64,000 bases of DNA from Zygnema cylindricum (Eukaryota > Streptophyta > Zygnematophyceae > Zygnematales > Zygnemataceae). Both the position numbers and the translations under genes were made by a program. The DNA is taken from positions 23,501 to 87,500 of the forward strand of contig JBBHKE010001732.1 in NCBI GenBank assembly GCA_037447655.1. The letters run 5' to 3'. The notes under the pieces were generated by a model. The model searched no databases and was not told where the DNA came from. It saw nothing but the letters and a program-made list of their open reading frames with translations. Below, one piece after another: positions 43,664 to 58,100 of the stretch. Numbering within the stretch: the first letter of the stretch is position 1; every line of letters starts with the position of its first letter.

Positions 43664-43918
43664 AAAATTTGGTCATTTTGGGCAATTTGGGTAATTTGGG
43701 CTGTTTGGGCAGTTTGTGCATTTTGGGCATTTTGTGTAGTTTGGGCATTTTGGATATTTTGGGCATTTTGGTGATTTGGGGCATTTTGGGTAGTTTAGGC
43801 ATTTTGGGTAGTTTATCCACTATAAGTTTGGGCATAGCGGGCACTTTGTGCAGTTTGGACATTTTGTGTAGTTTGTGAAATTTGGGCATTTTGTGCAATT
43901 TGGGCACTTTGTTCACTT
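43664..43918. repeat. 9-bp TTTGGGCAN tandem array
   Basis: About 28 degenerate copies of a 9-bp unit, TTTGGGCAT / TTTGGGCAG / TTTGGGTAG. Open frames on both strands (Leu-Gly-Ile on plus; Lys-Met-Pro-Lys-Leu on minus) result from the 9-bp period. Confidence 0.9.
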
Positions 43919-45953
43919 TTTACAAAAACCCTTCGGTATAATTTCGAAATTTGAGTGTTTCCTTATGTACAATGTTAGCCTAAGCCATATTTTTTTAAAA
44001 AACTGGTAATCACCAAATAAATGAACTTTATAATATTTTTATGAAATTTTACAATATTTTAATGAAACTCTATAATGTTTTTATAGAATTTTTGAAATCC
44101 TAAAGTTAGTTGCAAATCATATATAATCCGTCTGCTAAGTTTAATTGACGTTTACTATCCAGTAGAGAGTCATCAGAGCAGATATGATTTGTTGTAAACG
44201 TCAAGCTGAAAACGCGAAAAATTTGTTACGTGTTGGTATATACTAAGAAAGGACATTCGTTATTGGCAGGCGTCTTGTAAAAAAAAACGTACTTTTGCAA
44301 GTGTATTTGTTTAGCTGATTGCTCTATCCTTGCCGGCATGTACATGTAAATGTTTTTGCCAAGCCATATTTCTCCCCCGCGACGCCAAACGGTTTGGGCG
44401 TGACAAGTCGAGTAGGTGCTTTTCAAAGATTTTATCTTCTAATCAAACACGAGTGGCTTCGAGAACCTTTATGGTGGCTTGAAATGACTGATTTAGGCCA
44501 AAAAGTCAGGGGCCCGCTCTGCACTTTCAATAAGTTTGAAGTTTCAATCTACCAGGAATAAAGGTGTAGGGCCGAAGCGAAATTTTTGAGTCAGGTCAAC
44601 AAACATCAGGTGCGCGTTTCGTGGGACCGGTGCTACTCCAAGTTAGGGCGCTTTCATCTCTTTCATAATAGCTATGAATTCAAAACATAGAGTTTGACAA
44701 ATTCACACTCTTTCACTTATCAATTCATTTGATATCTACTTCAAGGATACCTCTTTCCAAGACCTATACAATAAGCATGTATAGACCGAAAGACCTAATC
44801 TACGCAGGATTTTGATTCCCCAATGTTGTTATTATATACGCCAAAAGGGAATTGGAGGACGTAACTACGGCCAGGATTGTCAAAATCTAGTAGTCTAAAA
44901 TGCTATAGAAAGTGCTAAACTTCCTTTTAAAGGTCTGACTAATATACCTGGACTAACCTCTAATTCCCACTCTTATGTGAAGCTCCAAATGATTCAACGA
45001 CACGGTAATGCACTTCATCCTTGTGACGTAAATCCATAGAAGCAAAAGAAATTCCCGAATGCGAATACTCACTAACCTTAGACTACTTATCAAAGTAAGA
45101 CTAGACTTTTGACTTTAAAGCCATACTTGTACTTGGGAAATGAATCCGCGATATTAACTATCTTCTCAATTGCTTTTACTTTTCAGTACGCTCAAGTTAT
45201 AAAAACATAATTCATGACTTTGTTCCGTGTGTAGTTCTCTTTAAATTCAACGTTGTCATCCATTTTTCGTCTCGAAATAGATAACAGTAAAATACCGAAT
45301 GTTACATTCTCTTCCTAGGCCCATCTTTCAAGGCCTTGTATTACTGTATTGCACGTTATTTTTCTTGAACAAATTTTCAAAGGGTCGTCCTTCTCAAAAA
45401 TCTCAGTAAATTCTTTAACTAACCGATGTGCTTACATAATAGAAGGCCAAAGAGTAAAAAATTCCACGTCAATTATGGTTTTTGATCAAAATCAATACAT
45501 GCCGTCATAAATAAAGACATATCATAATAAATTTGTGGGAACTCAATAAAATGAAAGCAAAAAGGGCCAAGTCCACGCCATGTTACAAATATATTTTCAT
45601 TGAAACTTCATACAGTTAAAATTATAGAAATCGCGAATAAATATAAAGGTGTTTGTGAGATAAGTCACTTAAAACACTTATATTGCAAAAATACTATTGC
45701 AATGTCATACACGTGATAAACAAAAAACACAAAAGGGCAAGCAAAAGGTACCACAAACACGGATACTTACTAACGTTGCACAATATTAGCAATCAAAAGA
45801 TGACTAACATTTTAGCTTAAAAGCCATGCCTAAAACAAGCGAATAAAAACTCCAAAATGTCTGTCAGTAGGCTAAAAGTATCATCGTCTCCATTTGTTAA
45901 GCTTTCCCATTGATATTGGTTCCAACAATGATAATTGCCATTTCCTTCACGTT
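43919..45953. other. Spacer downstream of the LRR gene, no gene recognised
   Basis: About 2 kb of AT-rich sequence. An 80-codon open frame at 44319-44561 has no recognisable motif. An AATAAA at 45954-45959 (minus) lies a few bases beyond the LRR gene stop, possibly too close to serve as its polyadenylation signal. Confidence 0.45.
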
Positions 45954-45960
45954 TTTATTT

Positions 45961-46136
45961 TTACTTCCTCGACAGAGAGCGGGGACGAGGTGGGGTTTTT
46001 GAAGGAGGTGAAGGACGAGGGCGGGGATGAGGACTTGGGGATTTTGAAGGAAGAGATGGAGGAGGATGGGGACGAGGACGTGGTGATGGACGAGGGGGTG
46101 GAGGGGAGGAACGCGGAGGTGGTGGTGGCTTCACCA
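45961..46136 (-). CDS. LRR gene, last exon: Pro-rich tail
   Basis: The acceptor follows a good pyrimidine tract (TTCTTTTCTCTATGGTTTTCCAG). Two bases complete the Val split from the previous exon, then 57 residues follow, rich in Pro, Ser, Arg and His (VKPPPPPRSSPPPPRPSPRP), ending RSLSRK and TAA. It is basic and low in complexity. The phase match with the preceding exon is the main reason to join it. Confidence 0.65.
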
Positions 46137-49100
46137 CTGGAAAACCATAGAGAAAAGAAGACTCATCGTCAATCACAGAACCATCAATGTTTTCCAAAAA
46201 AACTCAGTTTCAATTATTGTCCCAACATGTGTTATGGTGTCTAATCATTTTTCTGTTTTGCATTGTTGTTTTTTTTAGTACCTAAACTTACACGACAATT
46301 TAAGACGATTGAGTTTAAGAGGAAGATAGAGAAAAGAAAAGGACTAGGTGGGAGAAGAAAAATAGAGTGAGGGGAAAAACTTTTGATGGCAAACGGATGT
46401 GATAAAAGTTGATTGGTGGAGAAATCGGGTGTGTACAGAGAAGTGCGGAGAAAATGAGATGGTATCTTTTATGTATATATTTTTACGGGCTATCTTTCAG
46501 TTTAGTGCAATTTTTTTTTTTCTGGATGACTTGTTCTCTCTAAACGTTCTAATTAGTTTGGTTTTAGAAAAAAACTTTACAAAGCTGCATACTTGTTTTT
46601 TTTTCACTATGCCATTGACAGCAAAAAAACCAGTGAACAAAATGGAGTTTTGAAATGCCTGTACAAGCCAATAGGAAGTAAGCAACATTTAGTGAAGAAC
46701 TGCATAAAAAGCTTGCAAATTAATGTTATATTGCTAAACTTTATTTCCATACATACTGTTGTCAACCACAAAAAAGAAGTACAAGAAAATTTTGAAAAGA
46801 AGAATAAACGACAATATTACCTCGTGATTGGGGTTTTTATGGGTTTTTTGTATGTAATTTAAATAGGATTTCACTTCATTCTTTGTTCATGTTAGAAGCA
46901 CACAGTGTTGGATCACAAAATACGTTATAGTTTCTTTCGAACAAAAACCTTGAACTATGGTCCACGAAATTAGCGTAGCAAGTTGACTTCGTCTAGAAGC
47001 ATTCTTGTCCTCCACGGCGAATACGTGAAACTTAAATTGTTCAAAGTTTGCTCCAATACAACAATGGCGCCATAGTCAATGTTTTGTCAATTGCATTTTC
47101 TTATTTTGGGTTGTGTGATTTTTCTACCAACAAGACCAGAAAATGGACGGTGATGTATTTCATCGGCGAATTCGACCATCATATTTTTCATAAGCGGAAT
47201 CGAAAATGTCTAAATTAATATGGTGCACAAAAATATACTTACCTTCTAACATGCTTAGCCGATAGTGGTGACTGTTTATAAACATGAAAAATATATCGTT
47301 TAAGTCTATAGAAAGGCCAATTTGGCATTGATTTAAACGAAGATATCTCATCACATGGATGAAACTTATGGATTTGAATTTTTTTTAATGTTTTTAATTA
47401 AAAACAGCCTCTTTAACCGAAGTTACTTTCATTTACTAAGGCTCTGTTGTGAAAATCTTAAAAGTAAACAACATGTATGAGAATAAAAGAAAACCTGTTC
47501 TTATGTTTGTGGATATTACAGTGGCTACTAGTTTGTATCTTGCCAAAAGAGGACATACCTTTGCAAATGAACTTGTTCGCTTGATTGTTGTAACCTTTTT
47601 TACATGCACATGAAGTCCCCTTAGTGCCAATAGAGCAAATACCGCCTCCCCCACAAGGACCTCCAGGTTGGGTCGCATTGTAGAACGCCTTACAGCCTCT
47701 TTTACTTCGTTGATTGACAGACTCGCATCCGGTTGGGACGCTTGAGCCAAAAAGGCAATTGGTTCGTAGCTCGCCACAAGATGGGCTCTCATTCACTGTG
47801 TTAATCGGCCCGGTGAGGTAGTTGTTTGAAATATTGCTGTAAACATGATCCGCCGTTGTAAGAAAATATTACTCGGCAAGCCATAAAAATTCATGATAAC
47901 GCGTCTAAAAAATGAAGATGCTTAAGACGGCATCAACCTCCGTTCACTTAAAACAAAACACACAAAAGTTGTAGACTCTAAACCTTTTATGTCACAATTT
48001 TGATTTTAGTTTTGCTTATTAAAATATCACATGGAATACTCAATGACGCTATGGCCGACTGATGTAATTTTTTTCGGAAATATGAATAATGTGATTGCAA
48101 CCGATTTTTTAGCTTTTATAAGTATTTTTTAGCCACTTGTGTTATCTAAAAATCACAACCAGTGGTGTTATTTCTCTAAAAAAAAAACATAAAATGGTTG
48201 TTTTAAATGGTAAAGAAATACGTAAAATAAAACAAAAGTAAAAAAAAATGTATATAGATTATTTTTCATTTATCATGTCAAAAAATCATCTGTTGGAGAA
48301 TTTTACTGTTGAAATCATACGATGTGGTGTAATTTTTTTTGGAACAATGTGCACATTTTGGACGGTTCATTTTTTTCTTAATTATCAAATGAGCAAAAAC
48401 ATGTAAAACTGTTAAAAAAAGAAACAAATTCGCTAGAAAATGGAGAAAGAAAAAATTCAAGAAACTATACTCCATAGCTCGTATCACGATCCTCTCCCCA
48501 CATTCCCGTTGCTAAAGCACAAAATTATTACAATCGCCAACCAATGAAGGAAAAAACCCCAAATAAAAAACAAAAGTAAACAAAAACACAGTTTTTAAAT
48601 GTGATATTTCAACATAAGTTGTTATAACTATTGTAAACAACATTATTACGATTATTATAATACATATTTTAAATTCTTAGTTTATCCTTACTATTATTGT
48701 TCCCAATCAGACCTAAAAAATATTGTTACACGTGAATAATACTAAAATCTGAGTATGTAAAAAAAAAATGAAAGACTAGCGATAACGAGAATAAGAATAA
48801 TAACAATAAGTGTGCCAAAACAAAAAAATAGAAAATGTCGAAAAAAAACAAAATCCAACACCAATGAAACCAAAAAACACTTCGTATTATATGGCTTTCT
48901 CACTATCATTTTTCCCTTAGTTCTTTCATTCAATGCATAGAAACAACATTCCACAATCCAATTTAAAAAAAAAAAAAAACTAAAAAATACAAAGAAAATT
49001 ACACAATTGTGAAACAAGAGGTTCCCAATCCACATCTATTTCGATAGTAATCTCCTCATCCACCCCTCTCTCCACCTCACCGACTCCCTCCCTTTCCACC

Positions 49101-52100
49101 ATCGAGTCACTAAAGTTTATGCAACTATATTTTTTTTTAAATAAAAACTAAGCAATAAATTAAGAAGCTATATTGACAAACAATGTTGTAGTGAACTGTA
49201 TTTCGCAACAAACCATTTATATTTCGAACACATTTTTGATACGTAACACAACCAGAGTTGCCACGTGTCTTACAAAGAGGAAAGTTCTATCATTTCAACC
49301 ATAGACGATGGAATGCCTCCAGTCAACTGGTTGTTATCTAAACGCCTGTGGCACAGAATTTGTGAAGCCAATAAAAAAAACTGGATTATTTTCAAATATC
49401 AAGGGACAAAAATACAATTGAATATTTTCCCACACACAATCACATCTGTTACATGCACCCCCACTCTCGAGTGCCGCTGCCATCCCTTTCCGCACTTTGC
49501 AACAACCTTACTCATTTTTTATTATTTCAAAAGGGTTAAAAAAAATAAATAAATAAACATAACCACACCAGATTGGTTCCAATTTCAACACTCTCACACC
49601 TTGCCCCTCAATTCTACGAGGACGTTCAATCTTTTAAAACTAAACATTCTCAAGTATTTAAATAGAGAAATGGCAGGTGAACATTCCAAAAAGAAAACAA
49701 AATCTGTACAAAATAAAATCTCAAATATCGTCGATAAAAAAATAGAAATTATAACTGTTTTCTTTACATTAAATCTAACATGGTCATGTAGAAGAAATAA
49801 TATATATTGCTATACATTATTATCTATTTGAACTCTATATATATATAATTTGTTTACTTCCTATAATGTGTTTTTGTGACATTGATTATTCATTGTCGTT
49901 GCGTTTTAATATATTTTTTTATTTTTGCTTATTATTATTATCATGTTTATTTCTATTGTTATAATTTTTATCCTAAAAAAAAAGTACAAGGACATTTTAA
50001 AAGTTATTTTCTTATATGGTTTCTTATGACTATTAGTATTATCATCACTATTTTTGCAATTATCATTATTCTTATTTTTAATATATTCTTATTTGATCAT
50101 TATTATTATTGTTCGCTATAAAACATTAGAAATATCATTGCAAGTGAATATTTTTAGCATGTGTAATTGAAATGAATAACTAATAAAAACTATTTTTAAT
50201 ATTTATAAAAATAAAAATGACAATTGTGCCAAAGAAAATAAAAGAAACATGTTGAAAAAAAAAAAACAACAAAACAAAAACAAACCAAAAATTACTTCAC
50301 CCTATATGGTTTTTCTCACCCTCTATCCCTCGCCGCTCTTTCATCCAATGCATAGAATAAATAATCCGCAAAAAAAATCCACTAAAAAATAGACACACAT
50401 TTGTGAAATGCGAGTTTTCCAATCCACATTTACTTCAATCATGATCCCCTCACCCATACCCCCCTCCACCCCACCGACTATCCCTCCTACCATCACTTAA
50501 ACTTCTATTACTAGATTTTGTTAAACAACAACTAAGAAGCAAATAAATAAGCATCGACTTTGACAAACATAGATGTGGTGTAATCTATTTTGAAACAAAC
50601 TACTTCTATTTGCAACACATTTTTGACGCGTAATGCAACCATAGTGTCATGTGACTTACCATGAATAGAGGGTTCTCAATTGACCGATGGACGATGGAAT
50701 GCTTCCACTCAACTGGTTGTTATGTAGATAACTGTGACACCCGGCATCCCAAAACCAATCATAAAAAGAATGAAGTAAACTCAAAGATCGAAGGAAAAAA
50801 GCTCGAATATCAAAGGAAAAAAAACATTGCAATTTACAATTTCTTAGACACAGCCGCATTTGTTGAATGTACTCCTCTTTAGTGCGGTCGCCCTTTTTTT
50901 TCCCACTTTCCACAACCTCTCTTATTTTTTACTGTTTCAAAAAAGAAAAAAGAAAAATATATATACTTACATTCTAAATAAACGTAATCAATTTTCATCA
51001 TTTATAGAATCTAAGAAAATAAACAAAAACAAAAAAATAATGATTTACAACACAAATTTGATACGTAACACAACCATACATTTTTTCGATAATTTTCATT
51101 TTAGCAATTGAAGATGGAATGTTTCCACTCAACTTGTTGTTCTCTAGACGTCTGTGACAACGACCATCCCAAAACCAATCATAAAACCGAAAAAATACCA
51201 ATTTACAATTTCACACACAATTGGATTTGTTCAAATGCCATCGGCCTTCATACCACTTTTTCCATCAGTCTCTTCCCGCCAACCTCCCCACTATCCCAGC
51301 CTTTTGAACTCATTTTTCTACAAACTTCTCCCATTTTTCCCAATTTTATAAATGAAAAATTGAAGCCCACATGGCCATGTTTCATTAACTAATATAGATC
51401 TATAAAAAAAAAAAAAAAAACCAAAAAGTATTTATTAATCATGGCAAATTAGAAAACAAAAAATACATAATCCTTTCGCTTTCTTATCTTTTGCATCGCA
51501 CAAGCTAAGTAATTTCCAATAAATTGAATAGGACATACAGAAAAGAATAAGCAAAAACCAACCGATCTTTTTTTTCTAAGTATTGGAGGGAAAAAAAAAC
51601 CGTTGCAAATTGCATAGTTTCCAGACCACATGGCATTTGTCACTTCATCGCCTCCAACGTTGCATTGTATTAAATAAAAGTTGCATTTAAAGAAACTCAG
51701 TCAAGATAAAAGGTAAAAAAAATGAATTTGTTAAATGCAAGGTTTTCAATCCAAATTTATTTCCCCTCTTCTTCTCTAGCCTCACTTGCCGTCTTTTCTC
51801 GGCCTCCATCTTCCATGAATTCAATTTAGTTTCTACAGTAAAACCATGTAAAACATTATAGAATAACAATACTATACAACGAAAAATTTCTTAAGAAAAA
51901 ATAAAATCGTGCATTGAATGTCAACGTGATAATTAAGCGAAAATTGATATTATATTTTTTCTCATTAAAAATGATAACCAAATTTATAATTAATTACGAT
52001 AGAAATGATCACTTTAAATGATAAAGAAAGATGTATTTTTTATTAGTTATCGTAACAAACAATTATAACTTAATAACAGGACTTAGTAATCTTTATTATT

Positions 52101-55100
52101 TTTTAATATTGATTTTTGATTATTATTTTTATTATTTATTAATTTCTATAATTGATTATACACTTTTGATATGTAACACAGCCAAAATATGTTGTGTCTT
52201 ACAGCCCTAAAAGGTTGTCGAGTTGACCGATGGACGATGGGATGCTTCCACTCAACTGGTTATTTTCAAGATATCTGTGGCACCATGCATCCACAAAATC
52301 ATTCAATAAAAAATCTGAAAAAATTCAAATATTGAGCGAATAAAAACAGTATCAGTTTACATTTTTTCTACACACAATTGCATTCTTTCAATTGCACACC
52401 CCTCTCTCCCTTCTCCTCTATCTCTTTTTTTTGCTACATTATGTTATTCATTTTTTGCTGTTATATTAAAAGACATGAATCAACATAATTAAATTTCACA
52501 GCGCATTGATTTAGGAGAGAAAAAAACCAACAAAACAATCTTTGTAATTCATGTCATATTCCAAATTAGAAAAATATATGTTTCTCTATCTCTCTGTGAA
52601 TACATGTATATTAATAATAAACAGGTGAGTATCTGTATTGATATTTTATCTACAAGATGTAACATATAAGACATGTTTTCGCATTTCAACAAGAAATGCC
52701 AAACACAAAATTGAAAGAATCAAAATAAAATGCAAAAATTGAAATAGAAACGAAATGCATAAATGTAGAAATGCATAACATGGCTAAATGCAAAATGTCA
52801 AGATACAAAATGCCAAAATGCAAAATGACCAAAGTTAAAACATTAAAACACATGAGTTGTCAAAACAACAAGAACATTAAATTACCAAATGCCAAAAATA
52901 TAAGAAAATGTTGAAAATGGAGAAAATATAGCGACACATTAATCTTCAAAATGCAAGAAATGTTGAAATACAGAAAATGTAGAAATGAGGAAAATGTCGG
53001 AAATACGAAAATGTAGATTTTAAAAACATCTACAATTGTATGTAAAATATTGAAATACAAAAAAAAAAAAAATATTGAAAGTGACAAATGCATAAAATAC
53101 CACAAAAAAATGATGAAATAAAACAATTACCAAAATCCAAAAAAAATATAAAAGCAAAAAAATGTGAAATACATAAACTGTCCAAATGCAAAAACATTGT
53201 GAAACACGGAAATTGTTGTTATGTTGAAAAGTTAAGAATGCAGGACTACTAAATAATAAAAACTTTATGAATTGAAGAAAATCTCGAACCACAAAAAATG
53301 TAGAGATACGGAAAATATCAAAAAGCAGTATTTGACGGAATTAAAAAAATGCACAAAAGCGAAAAGTGTCAAAATGAAGAAAATGTCGTAATACAATAAA
53401 ACGTGAAAACGTAAAAAATGTCAAAATGCAAATAATCCCAAAATGCAAAAGAAATGTAAAAATTGAAAAATGAAGAAAGAAAGAAATGCCAAAGTGCAAA
53501 AAAATGCGAAAATAAAACCATCAAAATGTAGACAAATTGAAAATGCAAACGAAAATGAAATACGTTTAATATCCATATGAAACAAATGCTTAGATGTAAA
53601 AAATGACAATATGCACAATGTTCAAATGAAAAAAAAACCGAACATGCAAAAAATGTTGAAATGAAAAAATAAAAAAAATGTAAAAATACATAAAACGTCA
53701 AATACAAAGAATTCAAGAATACACAAAAAGCGGAAACAAAAAAATGTCAAAATGACATAATCTTTAAACTTTAAAAATGCAAAAAACGTTGAAATTCATC
53801 AAGTCTTCACATGCAAAGTATGCCAAAATCTAAAGGCCTGAAACGTTGAAACAAACGTCAAAACAAGAAAAAGTCGCTAAGTTCACAAAATATGTCGAAT
53901 CCAAAATGTTTAAAGAAATGTTTAAAATTGAATACCGAAAAATGCCGCAACGTTTAACGTAAAACTGTTAAATTCAAAAATGTCGTTATAGAGAAGATGG
54001 CAAAGCGCAAGAAATGTCGAATAGTAACTACGATATACAGAAAATTTAAAATCGCAAAAAAATCAAAATGTCGAAAAGGCAAAAAGTACTAAAATGCAAA
54101 ATTTGTCCAAACAACAAAAAAAAAAATATGCGAAATAAGTCAAAATTAGAAAAAATGTGGACAATAAAAATGTTGAAATTCAAAAAAATTCCGAATGCAA
54201 AAAATTCGGAAATAAAATAAAATGTTTAATTGTTGAAATACATAAAATTCCAAAATGCAAAAAAATAGAAAAATTTGAAATATGACGAAATGCGGAAAAC
54301 ACTAAAATACAAGATGCGTTGAAAGACAATTTACAAAAATGCAAAAAACGTAAAAACATATTATATGCCCAAATATCTTTTTATTTGAAATACCAAATAT
54401 GTCGTAATGCAAAAAATGTCTTAATGTAAATAAATTCAATATGCAAAAAATGTCGACATACACTGATGGAAAAATTCAAAAAATGTCAAGATGCAAAAAA
54501 AAACGATATGCAAAAATTGTCGAAAAACACAATATGTCAAATTTCAAAGGTTGTCGATATACAAAAATGTTTGAAATGCAAAAAAATGTTGGAAAAAAAA
54601 ATTATTGGGAAAACAAAATTTCAAAATACAAAAAACTCCGAAATGCTAAGATTGTTGATACACAGTTAAATTTCGAATACAAAAAGGGCCAAAATGTAGA
54701 AAAGGGTGAAATACAATGATAACCAAAAAAACAAAAAATGTTAAAGGATGGTATTTGGCAACATGCAGAACAAAAAAAAAATGGCAATCTAAAAAACGTC
54801 AATTCACAAAAAACTGTCAAAACATAACAAATATTAAAATGAAAAAAATGTTGAAATACAAAAACTGTCAAAATATAAAAAATGTCAACACAAACAGAAA
54901 ATTGAAAAGCAAAAAATGTTGAAATACATAAAATGTTGACATGCACAATTTAGCGATTTATACAGAATGCCAAAATGCTGAAATACGAAATACAAAGAAT
55001 GTTTATAATCTGAGTGTAGAATTGCAAAACATCTCAAAAAACAGAAAACGCCAAATTGAAAAAATTGTGAAAATGTAGAAAATACAAAATGCAAAATATA

Positions 55101-58100
55101 TCGGAATGCCAAAAATGTCAAAATACAGAATGCCAAAACGATTAAAATGTGGAAGTAAATTCAATGTAAAAACAACCGACACCAAGAAAGGCGAAATACA
55201 TAATATGCCAAAACACGGAAACACGGAAATCTGTTTGATTTAATTTCAAAATCATTTTTATGGAAAAGTTTTTATTAGTTATGACTACAAATGATTAGTA
55301 TAGCTATTAAATTTAAATTGTTATTTTCATTGTTGATAATTGTTATTGTTGTTTTATTTAATCTCGTTATTTATCGTTATTTTATTTTTTTCAAATTACA
55401 AATTTTTAGTATTATTTATAATGAATTAGCATTACAATGCATTTGTTGCTTTTAAACATTGTTTTTCTTTGTTATCGGATATTTTCATATTTACATATAA
55501 GTATTTTTTTTATCAATATTTGATGATCCACACAAAGTACCTAAAAAAAAATAACATCTCGAAATTTTGCAGCATGAATTGCATATTCAAAATTGAAAAA
55601 GTATTATCCAAAAGAAAACAGAAAAAGAAACTTCAAAAAATGTGTTAATTTTCAAATAATAATAAAGTGGGATTTTAGATATTTTCGATGAGGAGAATTA
55701 CTATTGCAAGTGAAAATTTCTTCTGGAAGTTAAATTTCGGAAAATAAAAAAAAAAACAAAAAAAAAATGATGCGTAACACAGCCATAGTGTGACGTGTCG
55801 TACATATATTGAACGGCTCCCATTTGACCAATGGACGATGGAATGCTTCCACTCAACTGGTTGTTAGACAAAATCCTGTGGCAAAGCATCCGCAAAACCA
55901 ATAAAAATAAAAATGGGAAAACTGGGGAGAAATAACATCAAAAGACAAATTTTCCACTCAGATTGGTATTTTTTTTTATGCATCTCCCCTCCACGCTCCC
56001 TTTTCAACCATCACCCCTCCCCCCTTCCTCTTTGAAACCATCTTTCATTTTTTTTTTCAGTGTTATTAAGAAAAAAAAAACGAAAAAAACCAATGAAATC
56101 AACATAACCATTTTTTCAAAGGCAAAAGAAGTTTCAGAAAACAACAAAATATGATATTCCAAAAAGAATTCTTCATGAAACAAGTCAAGTACTTTGTTTT
56201 TTTATCTCCTCCACACACACATATCCATATGAAAAATGAACAACATGTGTAAAAATGTATGTTTATATTTTATTTATTCCATTTCAAATATCTAAATAGA
56301 AAAAACAACAGAAATAAGGTCGAGAATCGACTTGGAAAAAATACTATAAATTAAAGAAAAAAAAAATGCATATTCCAATATTTCCACACCATTTGGTTTT
56401 TGTCAAGCTCCTTGCCCCCCTCTTATTGCATAACAAAAAAATGTAAACCCCCATAAAAAAAAAGACTTATTGAAATATAGAAGGAAAAATGCACATTTGT
56501 TAAATGCGAGGTTTTTAACTCTATCTCTATCTCTAACTCTATCTCTCCTATCTAGAGTCAAAGAAATAAACTAGTGACCTTAGAATTACTTTTTCAACAC
56601 TCTCCTTAATTCTTAGTCACTTTTAAGTCTCAATCCACAATTTCTCTACAAAAAAACAGTTTTGGAGAAGGCGCAAAATTTGTCATCATATCCGCCACCA
56701 TTTCCCCATCACATTTGTATTCCAATTTTATGATTTTATTCTCAACTTTCTTCCTCACAGTGCTTAACGTGATATCCATGTGTTTAGCTTTAAAGTGATG
56801 CTTAGGAATTGCTGCAATTGCGATGGCGGCTAGATTATTACAAAACACACTTTGCACACCACTTTTCATAAATCCAAGCTCTTAGAGCAAGGATTTGACC
56901 CACATTAAATCTTTAACTGAAGCACAAGAGGCCATGTATTCAGCCTCCATAGTGGACTGAGGTATAACCTTTTGTTGCTTGCCGCTCCAACATCAAGCTC
57001 TAGACTCGACTTGCAAAACATACCCCGAAGTGCATCTTCTCATCAGCACATCCCCATAGCAGGCATCACTCTCAATGGTGATGTCAGTATTTTCCCCGCC
57101 CAAATGTAACCATATATCCTTGGTTCCTAGGAAGTATCTCATTACTCTATTTGCTGCCCCCTAAACTCTCTTCCTAAGATCATTTAGACTCTTATTTAGA
57201 AATTTGACAGTTGCGGCTATGTTCCGACGAGTACAATTCATACAGTAAATTAAACTCCCTATGGTTTGTCTACACGAAATGTGTTTTATGAACTCTCTCA
57301 CTTCTTCATCCATTTGATCATCTAAGATTAACATTTCTCCCTCTAAGCTCCCCTCACATACCTTCTTTAAATCCATTGGAGTGGAGCAACTGTTGGCTTT
57401 CTCCATCTGAAACTTTTCAAACATTTTTTCTATTGTTTCTTTTTGGGTCATTTTTATCATTCTCTTTTCTCTATCTCTTTCCATGTGAATTCCTAAAATA
57501 TATCTAGCCTCTCCTAGATCCTTTATATCAAATAGACTCATCAAATCCTTCTTTAACTTATTGATATATTCAATTGACTTACTCAAGACTAATAGATCTT
57601 CAACATAGACAACAATAAAAATTACACCATTTTCATCTTCAAATAAATAGATAAAATGGTCCGAACTAATTCGGATGTATCCTAGGTTAGTCAATAACTC
57701 ATCCAACTTGATGTTCCATTGTCGCGACGCCTGCTAAAGTTTATACAAAGACTTGATCAACTTCCACACCATACTTTATTCTCCATTCTCCACAAAATCA
57801 TCTGGTTCCTTCATGAATATTTCTTCCTCCAATTCTCCATGAAGAAAAGTTATTTTAATATCCATTTGGTGAACCTCTATGCTTTCCGTTACTGCCAGAC
57901 TATGGAGACTGGAGCAAAGTTCTCCTCATAATCTATCCATTTTTTTGTGTAACCCTTTGCTACTAACCGAGCTTTGTATATTTGAATTGAATTATCTGGG
58001 TTCAGTTTTAGCTTAAGAATCCATTTACATCCGGTTTTCATCGGAGGGCAATCCACTAATTCATGTTATCTTCCATTATGATACCATTTCTATTATTGTC

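Noticed and set aside
43599-43916. Lys-Met-Pro-Lys-Leu repeat open frame
   Set aside because: Produced by the 9-bp tandem array; no start context or domain.
45894-46244. 116-codon plus-strand acidic open frame (Glu/Asp/Gly-rich)
   Set aside because: It is the shadow of the minus-strand Pro-rich last exon, which has a good acceptor and matching phase.
53020-54946. Several Phe/Cys/Leu-rich open frames resembling membrane proteins
   Set aside because: Translations of the A-rich satellite within an LRR intron.
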